From the NCBI GenBank assembly GCA_002351535.1, contig DEGR01000020.1:1-25020 (forward strand): a stretch of 25,020 nucleotides of DNA. Reading direction: 5' to 3'. Shown here piece by piece: positions 1 to 7,903 of the stretch; position 1 is the first letter of the stretch, and each line of letters opens with the position of its first letter. The position numbers and the translations under genes are program-made. Under the pieces are notes generated by a model. That model had not been told where the DNA came from. It did no database searches and saw nothing but the letters and a program-made list of their open reading frames with translations. This DNA is from Lachnospira sp. UBA2821. Its GTDB lineage: Bacteria > Bacillota > Clostridia > Lachnospirales > Lachnospiraceae.

Positions 1-2
1 AC

Positions 3-737
3 GGGGTTCTGAACAGATACGTTATTTTTTTTATAGTGTCTATATTAATGGAATTGTTAATGTTTTATTTTGTTATTAGGACAAGTGAGGGATATGAGTA
101 TCAACAGGAAGTCAGGTTAATCGAAATGAAGAATCGTATGTTACAGAAAGCATTGGACGAAACGGGGCAGGCGTTTGGATTGTGGCAGAGAAGTATACAT
201 GATTACAAGAATAATATTATAGCATTAAGGCAGCTTGCGAGCGATGGGAATATTGAAGCAATAAGAAAATATCTGGATTGTGAAAATGAATTGGTTTCTA
301 AAAAAATGTTTTATATTAGGACGGGAAATTCGGTTGTTGATACGATTGTGAATACAAAGCAAAGTTTTGCGGAGGAAAAAGGTATTACATTTGTTGTCAA
401 TGCTGCTATTTCGGGGAAAACTGGAATATGTGATATGGATATGGCAAATATTCTTGGCAATCTTATAGATAATGCAATTGAGGCAAGTATATGTGAGGAT
501 AATCCATATATTGACTTTACTATGCGAAGAGAGAAAACATTTGTTATTATCAGAATAGTTAATAAGTATACAGGAGATTTTTTTGATGTATCGGAAACGT
601 CAAAAAGCAATAGGACATTTCATGGTATAGGAATTAAAAGTGTAAGAAGTATTCTTGATAAATATAATGGTGAATTTGTCATAGAGAAAAAGGGTAATGA
701 GGTTATTGCAAAAGTTATTATTCCTGAGCAGAATTAA
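3..737 (+). CDS. GHKL-family sensor histidine kinase, C-terminal part (5' end outside window)
   Basis: The reading frame is open to the left edge, so the GTG at 36 is not the true start and the sensor half is missing. What remains begins with the end of a hydrophobic membrane segment and then a coiled-coil linker. A phospho-acceptor region of the AgrC/SpoOB type follows, with SIHDYKNNI supplying the histidine. The C-terminal ATPase domain has an N box (NILGNLIDNAIEA) and a glycine loop (HGIGIKSVRSIL). This is the build of AgrC/NatK-like quorum or peptide sensors that phosphorylate LytTR-type regulators. No response regulator lies downstream, so the partner would be upstream of the window or elsewhere. 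The class call is firm; the signal is unknown. Confidence 0.85.
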   Translation, partial: GVLNRYVIFFIVSILMELLMFYFVIRTSEGYEYQQEVRLIEMKNRMLQKALDETGQAFGLWQRSIHDYKNNIIALRQLASDGNIEAIRKYLDCENELVSKKMFYIRTGNSVVDTIVNTKQSFAEEKGITFVVNAAISGKTGICDMDMANILGNLIDNAIEASICEDNPYIDFTMRREKTFVIIRIVNKYTGDFFDVSETSKSNRTFHGIGIKSVRSILDKYNGEFVIEKKGNEVIAKVIIPEQN

Positions 738-829
738 TTATATATTTATGTGGAAATTTGGCTGAAAATATAGTATCATTTTACATAGATGAATGTTCGT
801 GACTGTATGGGTAAAAGAGGTGAAAGAAT

Positions 830-2488
830 ATGGATGATACTATAAAAAAGAAAATTATTCAAATCCGTAAGAAGCACTGTGACATGTTCAGGTTTTTTGC
901 TGATTTCGAAGATGATGTGTATATAGCTGAAGATAATGTTATTATGCCTGAACATCTGGTACATGATAATTGTGATATATTAAAGGAACTGACTACAGAC
1001 GGATGTGTTGATGAAAATGATATAGATAAGCTTATCAATATGTATAGCCGTATTATTCAGGGAACTAAAGAAGATATAAATATGAATGAAATAAGCGTGA
1101 ACGTCAATATGACGCTCAGGGATGGAAATAGTAAAGAAGTTTCTATTCTGTGTTATCTGGACAGGAATGATGATGGACTTATTGTAGCTTATGTTGGAAC
1201 GTTAAGGATACTTAGAAAAAGTGAATGTGAGATTATGGAGATTGTGCGTGCGTTCAGCAATGATAAGAATCCATCCATTTTTATTAACAGGATAGCAGCA
1301 TTTCAGAATGCCAATCCGGATAGAAAGTATGCATATATTCAGTTTGATATATGCAATTTTAAATATATTAATGAGAAGTATGGGAGTGAATCCGGTGATT
1401 GCATATTGCAGTATATAGCTGAGACGCTTAATATTATGTGTGATGATAATCATCTTCACTGCAGACTTACAGCGGATATATTTCAGATTGTTACATATTA
1501 TAATACAAAAGAAGAGATTGAAGATTTTATTAATATGATTGATAAGAAGCTGTGTATGTGGAAAAATATTCCTTTTACAATGGCATATGGCGTAAATGTG
1601 GTTGATGGTATAAATGATAATTATCGTAAGAGTGGAGATGCGGCAGGGCTTGCAAGAGTTAAAAGCAAAAAGTCTGTTATTGCCAGGATAACATTTTATG
1701 AAGAGCCACTTATGGAGAATGTTAAAACTGCGGGGGCTATTGAGGAAGCAGAATATGAGGCACTTAAGAATGGTGAGTTTCATGTATTCCTTCAGCCTAA
1801 ATACAGTTATGATAAAAAACATGCAGAGATTGTCGGTGCAGAGGCACTTGTACGTTGGATTGACAAGGGTGGAAGGATTAAGCCGCCTTCGGAATTTATT
1901 CCGGTTTTTGAGAAAAATGGATTTATATTTAAGCTGGACTGTTATATGTGGGAATGCGTATGTAGTATTATCAGAAGCTGGATTGATTCAGGCAAACAGC
2001 CGGTTCCGGTGTCAGTAAATGTGTCGAGGTCTTATCTTAAGAAAGTTGATGTTGCTGCGTATCTTAAGGAACTTGTCGGCAAATATCAGATACCTATAGA
2101 ATATTTTCAGGTTGAGATTACTGAGACATGTGAAAGTGAAGAGACGCTCGAGTATGCTAAGCGTATGAAAGAGGCAGGATTTGTTCTTATGATGGATGAT
2201 TTTGGCTCAGGATATTCTTCTCTTAATATGCTTAAAGATACACCGTTTGACGTTCTTAAAATGGACAGATTTTTCCTTGATGAATGTCTTGAGAATGATA
2301 ATGGAAGAACTATAGTTTCTTATGTGATATCTATGGCGAATGACCTTGGACTGGAGGTTGTAGCTGAGGGAGTAGAGACAAGGGATGTTGCAGATTTTCT
2401 GTGTGAAAGAGGCTGCGATGTTCTTCAGGGATTTTATTTTTCCAAACCTGTTCCGCTCGATGTATTCGAAAAACTTAAAGAAAATTAG
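830..2488 (+). CDS. EAL-domain c-di-GMP phosphodiesterase with degenerate GGDEF domain
   Basis: The 552-residue protein has no membrane segment or signal peptide. Residues 1-130 form an uncharacterised, possibly PAS-like sensor region. Residues about 165-290 are a GGDEF fold whose signature is ruined: RLTADIF at 212-218 stands where RLGGDEF is expected, so cyclase activity is unlikely. Residues 300-550 are an EAL domain that keeps its catalytic set: E338 (EAL), N397, E429, D456-D457 (DDFGSG), K477, E513 and Q533. The protein should therefore hydrolyse c-di-GMP, perhaps with the GGDEF part sensing GTP, as in known composite enzymes. The ATG is preceded by GAGGTG. Its stop overlaps the stop of the convergent serine dehydratase gene. 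Confidence 0.9.
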   Translation: MDDTIKKKIIQIRKKHCDMFRFFADFEDDVYIAEDNVIMPEHLVHDNCDILKELTTDGCVDENDIDKLINMYSRIIQGTKEDINMNEISVNVNMTLRDGNSKEVSILCYLDRNDDGLIVAYVGTLRILRKSECEIMEIVRAFSNDKNPSIFINRIAAFQNANPDRKYAYIQFDICNFKYINEKYGSESGDCILQYIAETLNIMCDDNHLHCRLTADIFQIVTYYNTKEEIEDFINMIDKKLCMWKNIPFTMAYGVNVVDGINDNYRKSGDAAGLARVKSKKSVIARITFYEEPLMENVKTAGAIEEAEYEALKNGEFHVFLQPKYSYDKKHAEIVGAEALVRWIDKGGRIKPPSEFIPVFEKNGFIFKLDCYMWECVCSIIRSWIDSGKQPVPVSVNVSRSYLKKVDVAAYLKELVGKYQIPIEYFQVEITETCESEETLEYAKRMKEAGFVLMMDDFGSGYSSLNMLKDTPFDVLKMDRFFLDECLENDNGRTIVSYVISMANDLGLEVVAEGVETRDVADFLCERGCDVLQGFYFSKPVPLDVFEKLKEN

Positions 2489-3360
2489 TGTTTATCGTTC
2501 AGAACGGCTTCAACGTGTCTGGCGGTTTCTGAAACGGCAAGCCCTTCCTCTCCTGTTTCTCTTAAGCAGGCGGGGATGAGCCTGCCGATTCTTTTCATTG
2601 CAGCAATTACTTCATCGGGTTCTATTGCACTTCTGACACCGGCAAGTGCAAGCTGTGAAGATATAACAGCATTAACTGCACCGGATATATTTCTTTTTAT
2701 GCATGGAACTTCTACGAGTCCGGCAACGGGGTCACATGTAAGACCAAGCATATTTTTAAGGGCAAATGCAGCTGCATGTATTATATCTTCATTAGTTCCA
2801 CCTTCGAGATATGCAACCGCACCGGCAGCCATGGCGCTTGCCGAACCTATTTCTGCCTGGCAGCCACCTTCAGCACCTGATATGCATGCACTTGTGGCTA
2901 TGACTTCACCTATACCCCCGACTACATATAGAGCTTCTATAATACGCTCGTCAGCTACATTTTTATGTTCTTTATAAGTTAATAACACTGCAGGGATAAC
3001 ACCACATGAACCGGCGGTTGGCATTGCAACAATTCGTCTCATGCATGCATTTGATTCACCCATCTTAACTGCTTTTTCCATAACTTTGACCATGAAGTCT
3101 CCTACAAGACGGTTTTTATTTTTTCGGAATTGTTCAAGAATTGCCCCGTCACCGCCTGCAAGACCGCTTACGGACCTGAGGGCAGGATTATATGATTTAT
3201 CGGCTTCGGTCATAGCTTCCAGCATATAACGCATATGTGAAAATGATTCTTCTTCTGATACATTACGTTCGTGCATGTCTTCCTCTAATATAACTTTCCA
3301 GAAAGGAATGTTACGGGAATCTGATATTTCTATAATTTCTGTTAATTTCGCAAAACTCAT
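2485..3360 (-). CDS. sdaAA: L-serine dehydratase (ammonia-lyase), iron-sulfur-dependent, alpha subunit
   Basis: This is the catalytic subunit of the oxygen-labile [4Fe-4S] enzyme that turns L-serine into pyruvate and ammonia in the cytoplasm. With the start at 3360 it has 291 residues, normal for split clostridial enzymes. Visible family marks are MPTAGSCG, GGCQAEIGSA and TCDPVAGLVEVPC. C167, C209 and C220 are the likely cluster ligands. An ATG 12 bases upstream (3372) would add MRII, but the GAGG ribosome binding site lies between the two ATGs, so 3360 is preferred. The gene follows sdaAB on the same strand after 103 bp. Its stop overlaps that of the convergent EAL gene. Confidence 0.96.
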   Translation of the reverse strand: MSFAKLTEIIEISDSRNIPFWKVILEEDMHERNVSEEESFSHMRYMLEAMTEADKSYNPALRSVSGLAGGDGAILEQFRKNKNRLVGDFMVKVMEKAVKMGESNACMRRIVAMPTAGSCGVIPAVLLTYKEHKNVADERIIEALYVVGGIGEVIATSACISGAEGGCQAEIGSASAMAAGAVAYLEGGTNEDIIHAAAFALKNMLGLTCDPVAGLVEVPCIKRNISGAVNAVISSQLALAGVRSAIEPDEVIAAMKRIGRLIPACLRETGEEGLAVSETARHVEAVLNDKH

Positions 3361-3431
3361 AATAATCCTCATTTCTTAGCGATTTTTTACACTAATTTTC
3401 ATTTTTAGCAATAATTAGAAATAATTAGTAA

Positions 3432-3459
3432 TAGATAGCAACAGTTCAGAGACAGTCAA
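3432..3459 (-). promoter_or_regulatory. possible internal promoter for sdaAA
   Basis: On the minus strand TTGACT (3459-3454) is followed after 16 bp by TATCTA (3437-3432), immediately after the sdaAB stop codon. The match is moderate. It would let sdaAA be made separately from sdaAB, but read-through from sdaAB is equally possible because no terminator is visible between them. Confidence 0.3.
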
Positions 3460-3463
3460 TATT

Positions 3464-4123
3464 TTATAAAAGACTATAGTAAGTTACTTTTTCAACACCT
3501 TCGAGATGTTCGAGCCATTTGATTGATTCTATAGGAACTTCCTGGTCGCATTCAATGACCATTACGGCATTTCCGCCACGTTTTGCCCGATATAGCTGCA
3601 TGGAAGCTATATTGATAGATTTGTGTGCAAGCATACTTGTTACTTCCGCAACATGTCCCGGCTGGTCAAGGTTATGGACAATAAGCGTCGGGTGCTCGCC
3701 TGAAAAGTTGGCTTCAAGACCATCAACATTTGCAATATTAATCAAAGAACCACCTATCGATTCTCCGATAACAGTAAGTTTTCTGCCATTGACACCTTCA
3801 AGAACAAGCTGTACTGAGTTGGGATGGCGGTCTTCTAATTCAATATTTCCGAATTCTATATTCATGTTGGATTCCTTTGCTATATCAAGACTTTTGGGGA
3901 TACGCACATCATCCGGCAGCATTCCTAATAGTCCGGCTACAATTGCAAAATGTGTTCCATGTCCTTTTCCTGTTGCAGCGAATGAACCATGAAGCAGAAT
4001 TTTTACTGATGCTATTGGCTCACCTAATAATTTTCTTGTAACATAGCCTATTTTAACAGCTCCGGCAGTGTGGGAGCTTGACGGACCGACCATAACAGGT
4101 CCTATAATATCAAATAGATTCAT
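3464..4123 (-). CDS. sdaAB: L-serine dehydratase, iron-sulfur-dependent, beta subunit
   Basis: This is the partner of the alpha subunit in the clostridial two-chain serine dehydratase. The N-terminal domain carries the family signature GPSSSHTAGA (residues 13-22). The C-terminal part, from about residue 146, is an ACT domain (HPTLIVHNLDQPGHVAEVTS) of the kind that binds amino acids and tunes activity. The usual length is about 220 residues and this has 219. As with sdaAA, an ATG 12 bases upstream (4135) would add MGIS, but the GGGG-containing ribosome binding site sits between the two, so 4123 is chosen. It is the first gene of the sdaAB-sdaAA pair. Its leader contains a 16-bp hairpin. Confidence 0.95.
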   Translation of the reverse strand: MNLFDIIGPVMVGPSSSHTAGAVKIGYVTRKLLGEPIASVKILLHGSFAATGKGHGTHFAIVAGLLGMLPDDVRIPKSLDIAKESNMNIEFGNIELEDRHPNSVQLVLEGVNGRKLTVIGESIGGSLINIANVDGLEANFSGEHPTLIVHNLDQPGHVAEVTSMLAHKSINIASMQLYRAKRGGNAVMVIECDQEVPIESIKWLEHLEGVEKVTYYSLL

Positions 4124-4153
4124 ACTAATCCCCATTTCTTAGTGAAAATATAA

Positions 4154-4193
4154 CAAAGAGACACAATGGTTATGATACCACTGTGCCTCTTTG
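4154..4193 (-). promoter_or_regulatory. long hairpin in the sdaAB leader, possible attenuator
   Basis: Two 16-base arms (4178-4193 and 4154-4169) enclose an 8-base loop. Read as minus-strand RNA, every position pairs, with two G-U wobbles. On the plus strand the same two positions are A-C mismatches, so the structure belongs to the sdaAB transcript. It is followed by TTATATTTTC, a modest U-rich run, and then the ribosome binding site about 20 bases on. This is terminator-like but placed inside the 5' leader. Confidence 0.6.
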
Positions 4194-4239
4194 CACTGGA
4201 AAATATGCATGTTCTGCATAATGTATTTTGTTATAGGCT

Positions 4240-4268
4240 AATATAGCACAAAGTGATGAGGGGTTCAA
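4240..4268 (-). promoter_or_regulatory. predicted sdaAB promoter
   Basis: On the minus strand TTGAAC (4268-4263) is followed after 17 bp by TATATT (4245-4240), with TGC directly before it as an extended -10. Transcription from here would give a leader of about 110 bases that contains the 4154-4193 hairpin. Confidence 0.5.
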
Positions 4269-4332
4269 GGGGGAAGAGTATATTGTGTATTATAGTATTA
4301 AAATGAATAATAAATTTATGAAATATGCCATA

Positions 4333-4360
4333 TTGTAAAAAAAAATAAATATGATATTAT
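4333..4360 (+). promoter_or_regulatory. predicted promoter of the type IIG enzyme
   Basis: TTGTAA (4333-4338), a 16-bp spacer, then TATTAT (4355-4360) preceded by TGA as an extended -10. Transcription would begin near 4367. That leaves almost no leader before the ATG at 4377 and supports the ATG at 4404 as the true start. Confidence 0.5.
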
Positions 4361-4403
4361 AAGAACATAGGTTCCTATGAATGGATTAGGGAGAGGTGTT
4401 GTA

Positions 4404-6992
4404 ATGAAGAAAGAAAAGAAGTCTATGGAAAAATCGATATTGCATCCATGGGTTAATCGTCGTTTGGAAGAGTTAAATGTACAATATGGTTATGAAAACG
4501 ATATAGATAAAAGACTTAGCGAAGCACTGGAAAAGGCTAGCAAGAGTGGAAAAAGTAATGGAGGTATTCCAGACCATAATGTAAAGGGACTAGAGAATGG
4601 GAATGCTATACTGATAGAGGATAAGTGGACAATAGAAAAACTGATAGCATTAAATGGAGATGGAACGATTAATGATAGTTTAACGGCAATAAAGAATTTT
4701 GCAGTAAATGGTGCTGTTCATTATGCGAGGGAGTTGATTAGAAGCGGATATAAGAGTGTTATTGCAGTAGGAGTTGCCGGAGAAGGTGAAGGAAAGGAAT
4801 CATTGGATATTCAGGTAATGGCATATTATGTTTATAATGAATTTGATATGCCAAAGAAAATTTATGAAGGAAATGATTTGGAATTTTTAAATGATGTTGA
4901 TGCATTATTTAAAAAGGCTGAATTGACAGATGATGAAAAAAATGAAATACTGTCTGGCAAATATAAGTCATTAAAAAAGTCAGCGAAAGAGTTAAATGAG
5001 ATAATGAATACTGCACATATTGCACCAACGGATAGAGCAATATATGTTAGTGGTTTATTGCTGTCAATGCAAAGAAAAAGACTTGTTCCTGAAAAGCTTA
5101 CAGGAGGAACAACGGACGATGATTTTGAAAATATGCGTGATGGTATTAAGATATTTAATGAAATAGAACAGTATTTAAAATTTAGAAAAATACCTACGGA
5201 TAAACAAAAATTGATGTTACAGGAATATGGAATTGTAAAATCCGATGAGGATCGTGATAAATATAAAGAAGAGTTAGGTGAGAGTTCAACAAAACACATT
5301 TTTACATTTATCTATAAAAATGTGTATCAGCTGGCTAATAATACACACATTGATTCGTTAGGTGAATTATTTAGCGAATTTTTAAAATATACGGTACATA
5401 ATGCAAGTGAAAATGGAAAAGTTTTGACTCCACCGTATGTTACAAAGTTGATGGTTGAATTAATAGAAATTAACCGTCATAATCAAGTGCTTGACATATG
5501 TACGGGAAGCGGTGGCTTTTTGGTTGCAGCTATGGATAAAATGTTAAAAGAATGTGATGAGGCATCAATAAGTGATTTGAAAAAAGAATTAGAGGATTAT
5601 GCGAGAAGAGAACTCCCGGATTTCTATGAGAAAGATGCGACTAAAGAGTTAAAGAAAAAGCTGAATTTAGATGAGAATTTGGATGAAAGACAAATTATAA
5701 AATGGCTTATAAAAAAGAATCAGCTGCATGGAATAGAAGTAGATAGTAAGATGTATGTTCTGGCGGCAGCAAATATGATAATGAGAGGTGATGGGTCTTC
5801 TTCTATTGTTAGAGCAGATGCGTTTAAAGAAAAAGAGGTATTATCAAAGAAATATGACAGATTATTAATAAATCCTGATTTTACTTATCAGGAGAACGGA
5901 TTGCCATTTTTTGAGGTGGGATTAGATTCATTAGAGAAAGGTGGTTTAGGAGCTGTAATTATACAGGATAGTGCGGGAAGCGGAAAAGGTATTAATACTG
6001 CGAAAAAAATATTAAAAAAGCACACAATGTTAGGAAGCATAAAGATGCCTGGGGATTTGTTTATTCCAAATGCAAAAGTTCAAACGAGTATTTATATATT
6101 TAAAGCCGGCATACCACATGATTTTGAGAAAGATGTTACATTTGTTGATTTTAGAAAAGATGGATACAGAAGAACTAAAAGAACGGTAAGTGAGATTGAT
6201 GATGTACATCGATTATATTCGGATGTTATAAAAGCATATATTAATGGAAAAAGCTATGAAGGAATTGATGTGATTCGTGATACTATTTCTGAATCAGGTT
6301 CTGATTGGAATTATGAAAATCATAAACAGTTTGATGCAGTTCCAAAAAAACAGGATTTTGATGAGGAAATATGCTCGTATTTATCTAGAGAAATATGTAG
6401 TTTTTTGAATAACAGTGTTGAAATTGAAGGTGGGAATTGTAACAATGAAAACAGAAATTTAAAAACAAAACTATTCCCGGTAGGAGCATTATTTGATGTT
6501 CAACCATCAAAGGCTTATAAAGGATATACTGAAAAAATGTTGTGTAAAAAAGTAGGTGATGTACCATTTGTGTCAAATATTTCTTATAATAATGGTATTA
6601 AAGGTTATAGCAAAATGGAGGCATTGAATCCGGGTAATACGATAACTATAAGTGATACTACAGATGATAATTCAGTATTCTATCAGGAGAAGACGTTTAT
6701 AGGATTTTCACATGTACAAATACTTAAGCCATATGATACGATGTTTAAGTATTTTAATAAAAGTATTGCACAATATATTGTAGCTGCCATAAGAAATTCA
6801 AAAAAGGGTATTTTTGATTATTCTGCAAAATATAATTCAGATAATATAAAACGGACAGAAATTGCTTTGCCGGTTGGAGATGATGAACTTCCGGATTGTA
6901 AAGCTATGGAGAAGATAATAAACAAACAAACGTTGAAAAAATTATATATGCTACGGAAGGAGATAGAGGAGAAGATAAATGTATTGATATAG
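4404..6992 (+). CDS. type IIG restriction-modification enzyme (nuclease, N6-adenine methylase and target recognition in one chain)
   Basis: Numbering here is from the upstream ATG at 4377; the start chosen is residue 10, because AGAGGTG precedes it and the promoter lies too close to 4377. Residues about 40-160 look like a PD-(D/E)XK nuclease: PD at 65-66, EDK at 81-83, then AVNGAVHYARELI and SVIAVGVAG, as in BcgI-like enzymes. Residues 300-600 are an N6-adenine methylase with SAM motif DICTGSGGF (373-381) and a catalytic motif read as NPDF (499-502), where NPPF/Y is usual. Residues 697-835 resemble a single target-recognition domain, followed by a C-terminal helix. Together these would cut and methylate one sequence without partner genes. 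Codon use is more AT-rich than the neighbours, suggesting transfer. No separate hsdR or hsdS gene is near. Confidence 0.82.
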   Translation: MKKEKKSMEKSILHPWVNRRLEELNVQYGYENDIDKRLSEALEKASKSGKSNGGIPDHNVKGLENGNAILIEDKWTIEKLIALNGDGTINDSLTAIKNFAVNGAVHYARELIRSGYKSVIAVGVAGEGEGKESLDIQVMAYYVYNEFDMPKKIYEGNDLEFLNDVDALFKKAELTDDEKNEILSGKYKSLKKSAKELNEIMNTAHIAPTDRAIYVSGLLLSMQRKRLVPEKLTGGTTDDDFENMRDGIKIFNEIEQYLKFRKIPTDKQKLMLQEYGIVKSDEDRDKYKEELGESSTKHIFTFIYKNVYQLANNTHIDSLGELFSEFLKYTVHNASENGKVLTPPYVTKLMVELIEINRHNQVLDICTGSGGFLVAAMDKMLKECDEASISDLKKELEDYARRELPDFYEKDATKELKKKLNLDENLDERQIIKWLIKKNQLHGIEVDSKMYVLAAANMIMRGDGSSSIVRADAFKEKEVLSKKYDRLLINPDFTYQENGLPFFEVGLDSLEKGGLGAVIIQDSAGSGKGINTAKKILKKHTMLGSIKMPGDLFIPNAKVQTSIYIFKAGIPHDFEKDVTFVDFRKDGYRRTKRTVSEIDDVHRLYSDVIKAYINGKSYEGIDVIRDTISESGSDWNYENHKQFDAVPKKQDFDEEICSYLSREICSFLNNSVEIEGGNCNNENRNLKTKLFPVGALFDVQPSKAYKGYTEKMLCKKVGDVPFVSNISYNNGIKGYSKMEALNPGNTITISDTTDDNSVFYQEKTFIGFSHVQILKPYDTMFKYFNKSIAQYIVAAIRNSKKGIFDYSAKYNSDNIKRTEIALPVGDDELPDCKAMEKIINKQTLKKLYMLRKEIEEKINVLI

Positions 6993-7084
6993 AAGCCAAG
7001 CCATTCGGAATTCGTAAACTCATTCCTCATGAACGGCTGTCGCCGAATAATACCACAAAAAACCGGGTCAAAAGTGAGCAAGCT
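6991..7084. repeat. 94-bp direct repeat, copy 1
   Basis: This copy begins with the last two bases of the type IIG gene stop codon. It matches the copy at 7094-7187 with only two differences, both near the 3' end. It ends in a lone left arm of the terminator found intact after copy 2. Inside it is a 47-bp segment (7000-7046) bounded by ATTCGG and CCGAAT. Confidence 0.95.
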
Positions 7085-7093
7085 GTATACGAC

Positions 7094-7187
7094 AGAAGCC
7101 AAGCCATTCGGAATTCGTAAACTCATTCCTCATGAACGGCTGTCGCCGAATAATACCACAAAAAAACGGGTCAGAAGTGAGCAAGCT
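7094..7187. repeat. 94-bp direct repeat, copy 2
   Basis: Second copy, 103 bp after the first, with a 9-bp spacer between copies. Its 3' third forms the left arm of the terminator at 7152-7214. The two copies differ from an exact complement of the right arm at different positions, so both probably came from one better-paired ancestor. Confidence 0.95.
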
Positions 7188-7214
7188 CACCCTGACCCGG
7201 TTTTTTGTGGTATT
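7152..7214. terminator. strong bidirectional terminator between convergent genes
   Basis: Arms of 23 bases (7152-7174 and 7192-7214) pair with one mismatch, and an inner 5-bp stem GTGAG/CTCAC has a 4-base loop. An A-run precedes and a T-run follows the GC-rich core, so it can stop transcripts of the type IIG gene from the left and rubrerythrin from the right. The complement continues beyond it: GCTTGGCTT at 7215-7223 matches AAGCCAAGC at the start of each 94-bp repeat. Confidence 0.9.
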
Positions 7215-7228
7215 GCTTGGCTTGTAGC

Positions 7229-7774
7229 TTAGCCAAAGTATCTCTTTAAGAGACCTGCAAATGCTTTACCATGTCTAGCCTCATCCCTAGCCATCTCATG
7301 AACTGTATCATGAATTGCATCGAGATTAAGTTCTTTTGCTTTCTTTGCGAGTGCCATCTTACCTGCTGTTGCACCACACTCAGCTTCAACTCTCATCTCG
7401 AGGTTTTTCTTTGTGCTGTCAGATACAACTTCTCCGAGAAGTTCTGCGAATTTAGCAGCGTGCTCAGCTTCTTCGTAAGCAGCCTTTTCCCAATAAAGTC
7501 CGATTTCAGGATATCCTTCTCTATGAGCAACTCTTGCCATTGCAAGATACATACCTACTTCTGAGCACTCACCATTGAAGTTATCACGAAGTCCCTGAAT
7601 GATTTCTTCGTCTACACCCTGTGCAACTCCTACAACGTGCTCTGCAGCCCACTCTAATTTACCATCTTCAACTTTGTTGAATTTACTTGCAGGAACGCCA
7701 CACTGAGGACATTTCTCAGGTGCTGCATCTCCTTCATAAACATAACCACATACTGAACATACCCATTTTGCCAT
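7229..7774 (-). CDS. reverse rubrerythrin (rubredoxin domain first), peroxide detoxification
   Basis: The protein reduces hydrogen peroxide, and in clostridial relatives oxygen, in the cytoplasm of anaerobes, using electrons passed through its rubredoxin part. Residues 1-35 are the rubredoxin domain with C6, C9, C22 and C25 binding one iron. Residues 50-181 are the four-helix diiron domain with two ExxH pairs, E102/H105 and E165/H168, and further glutamates E69, E129 and E131. Placing rubredoxin at the N-terminus is the reverse of classical rubrerythrin. All ligands are present. The ATG has AAAGGAAG upstream. The gene follows perR and has its own promoter overlapped by a PerR-like box, so it is probably induced by peroxide. 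Confidence 0.95.
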   Translation of the reverse strand: MAKWVCSVCGYVYEGDAAPEKCPQCGVPASKFNKVEDGKLEWAAEHVVGVAQGVDEEIIQGLRDNFNGECSEVGMYLAMARVAHREGYPEIGLYWEKAAYEEAEHAAKFAELLGEVVSDSTKKNLEMRVEAECGATAGKMALAKKAKELNLDAIHDTVHEMARDEARHGKAFAGLLKRYFG

Positions 7775-7834
7775 AATCTTATCTTCCTTTCATTAAAAAT
7801 ATTATTGATTGTTATTATTACCTGTTTTATTTAA

Positions 7835-7903
7835 ATTATCGTTTTGTTAATACAAATGTATTTTAATATGCTTTGTATTTTGAAAAATTTCAAAAACGAT
7901 AAT
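7835..7903 (-). promoter_or_regulatory. structured 5' leader of the rubrerythrin mRNA
   Basis: An 11-base inverted repeat pairs 7893-7903 with 7835-7845 in the transcript. Nested inside is an 8-bp stem, 7872-7879 with 7849-7856, and a small palindrome TGAAA/TTTCA at 7881-7892. The outer stem would start a few bases after the predicted transcription start. It may stabilise the mRNA or act in regulation; no known RNA family was recognised. Confidence 0.45.

Noticed and set aside
2576..3229. Plus-strand frames across sdaAA
   Set aside because: They are antisense to a gene with clear family motifs and iron-sulfur ligands.
4124..4260. T-box or known riboswitch in the sdaAB leader
   Set aside because: No T-box core sequence or recognised aptamer pattern was found; only a hairpin with a U-rich run is supported.
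6991..7187. Two direct repeats as a possible CRISPR remnant
   Set aside because: Units are 94 bp with a 9-bp gap, only two copies, no cas genes; the structure fits a terminator duplication.
7029..7232. 67-residue plus-strand frame (and a minus-strand frame at 6818-7126) across the 94-bp repeats
   Set aside because: The translation simply repeats with the DNA and runs through the terminator stem, so it is explained by the repeat and terminator.
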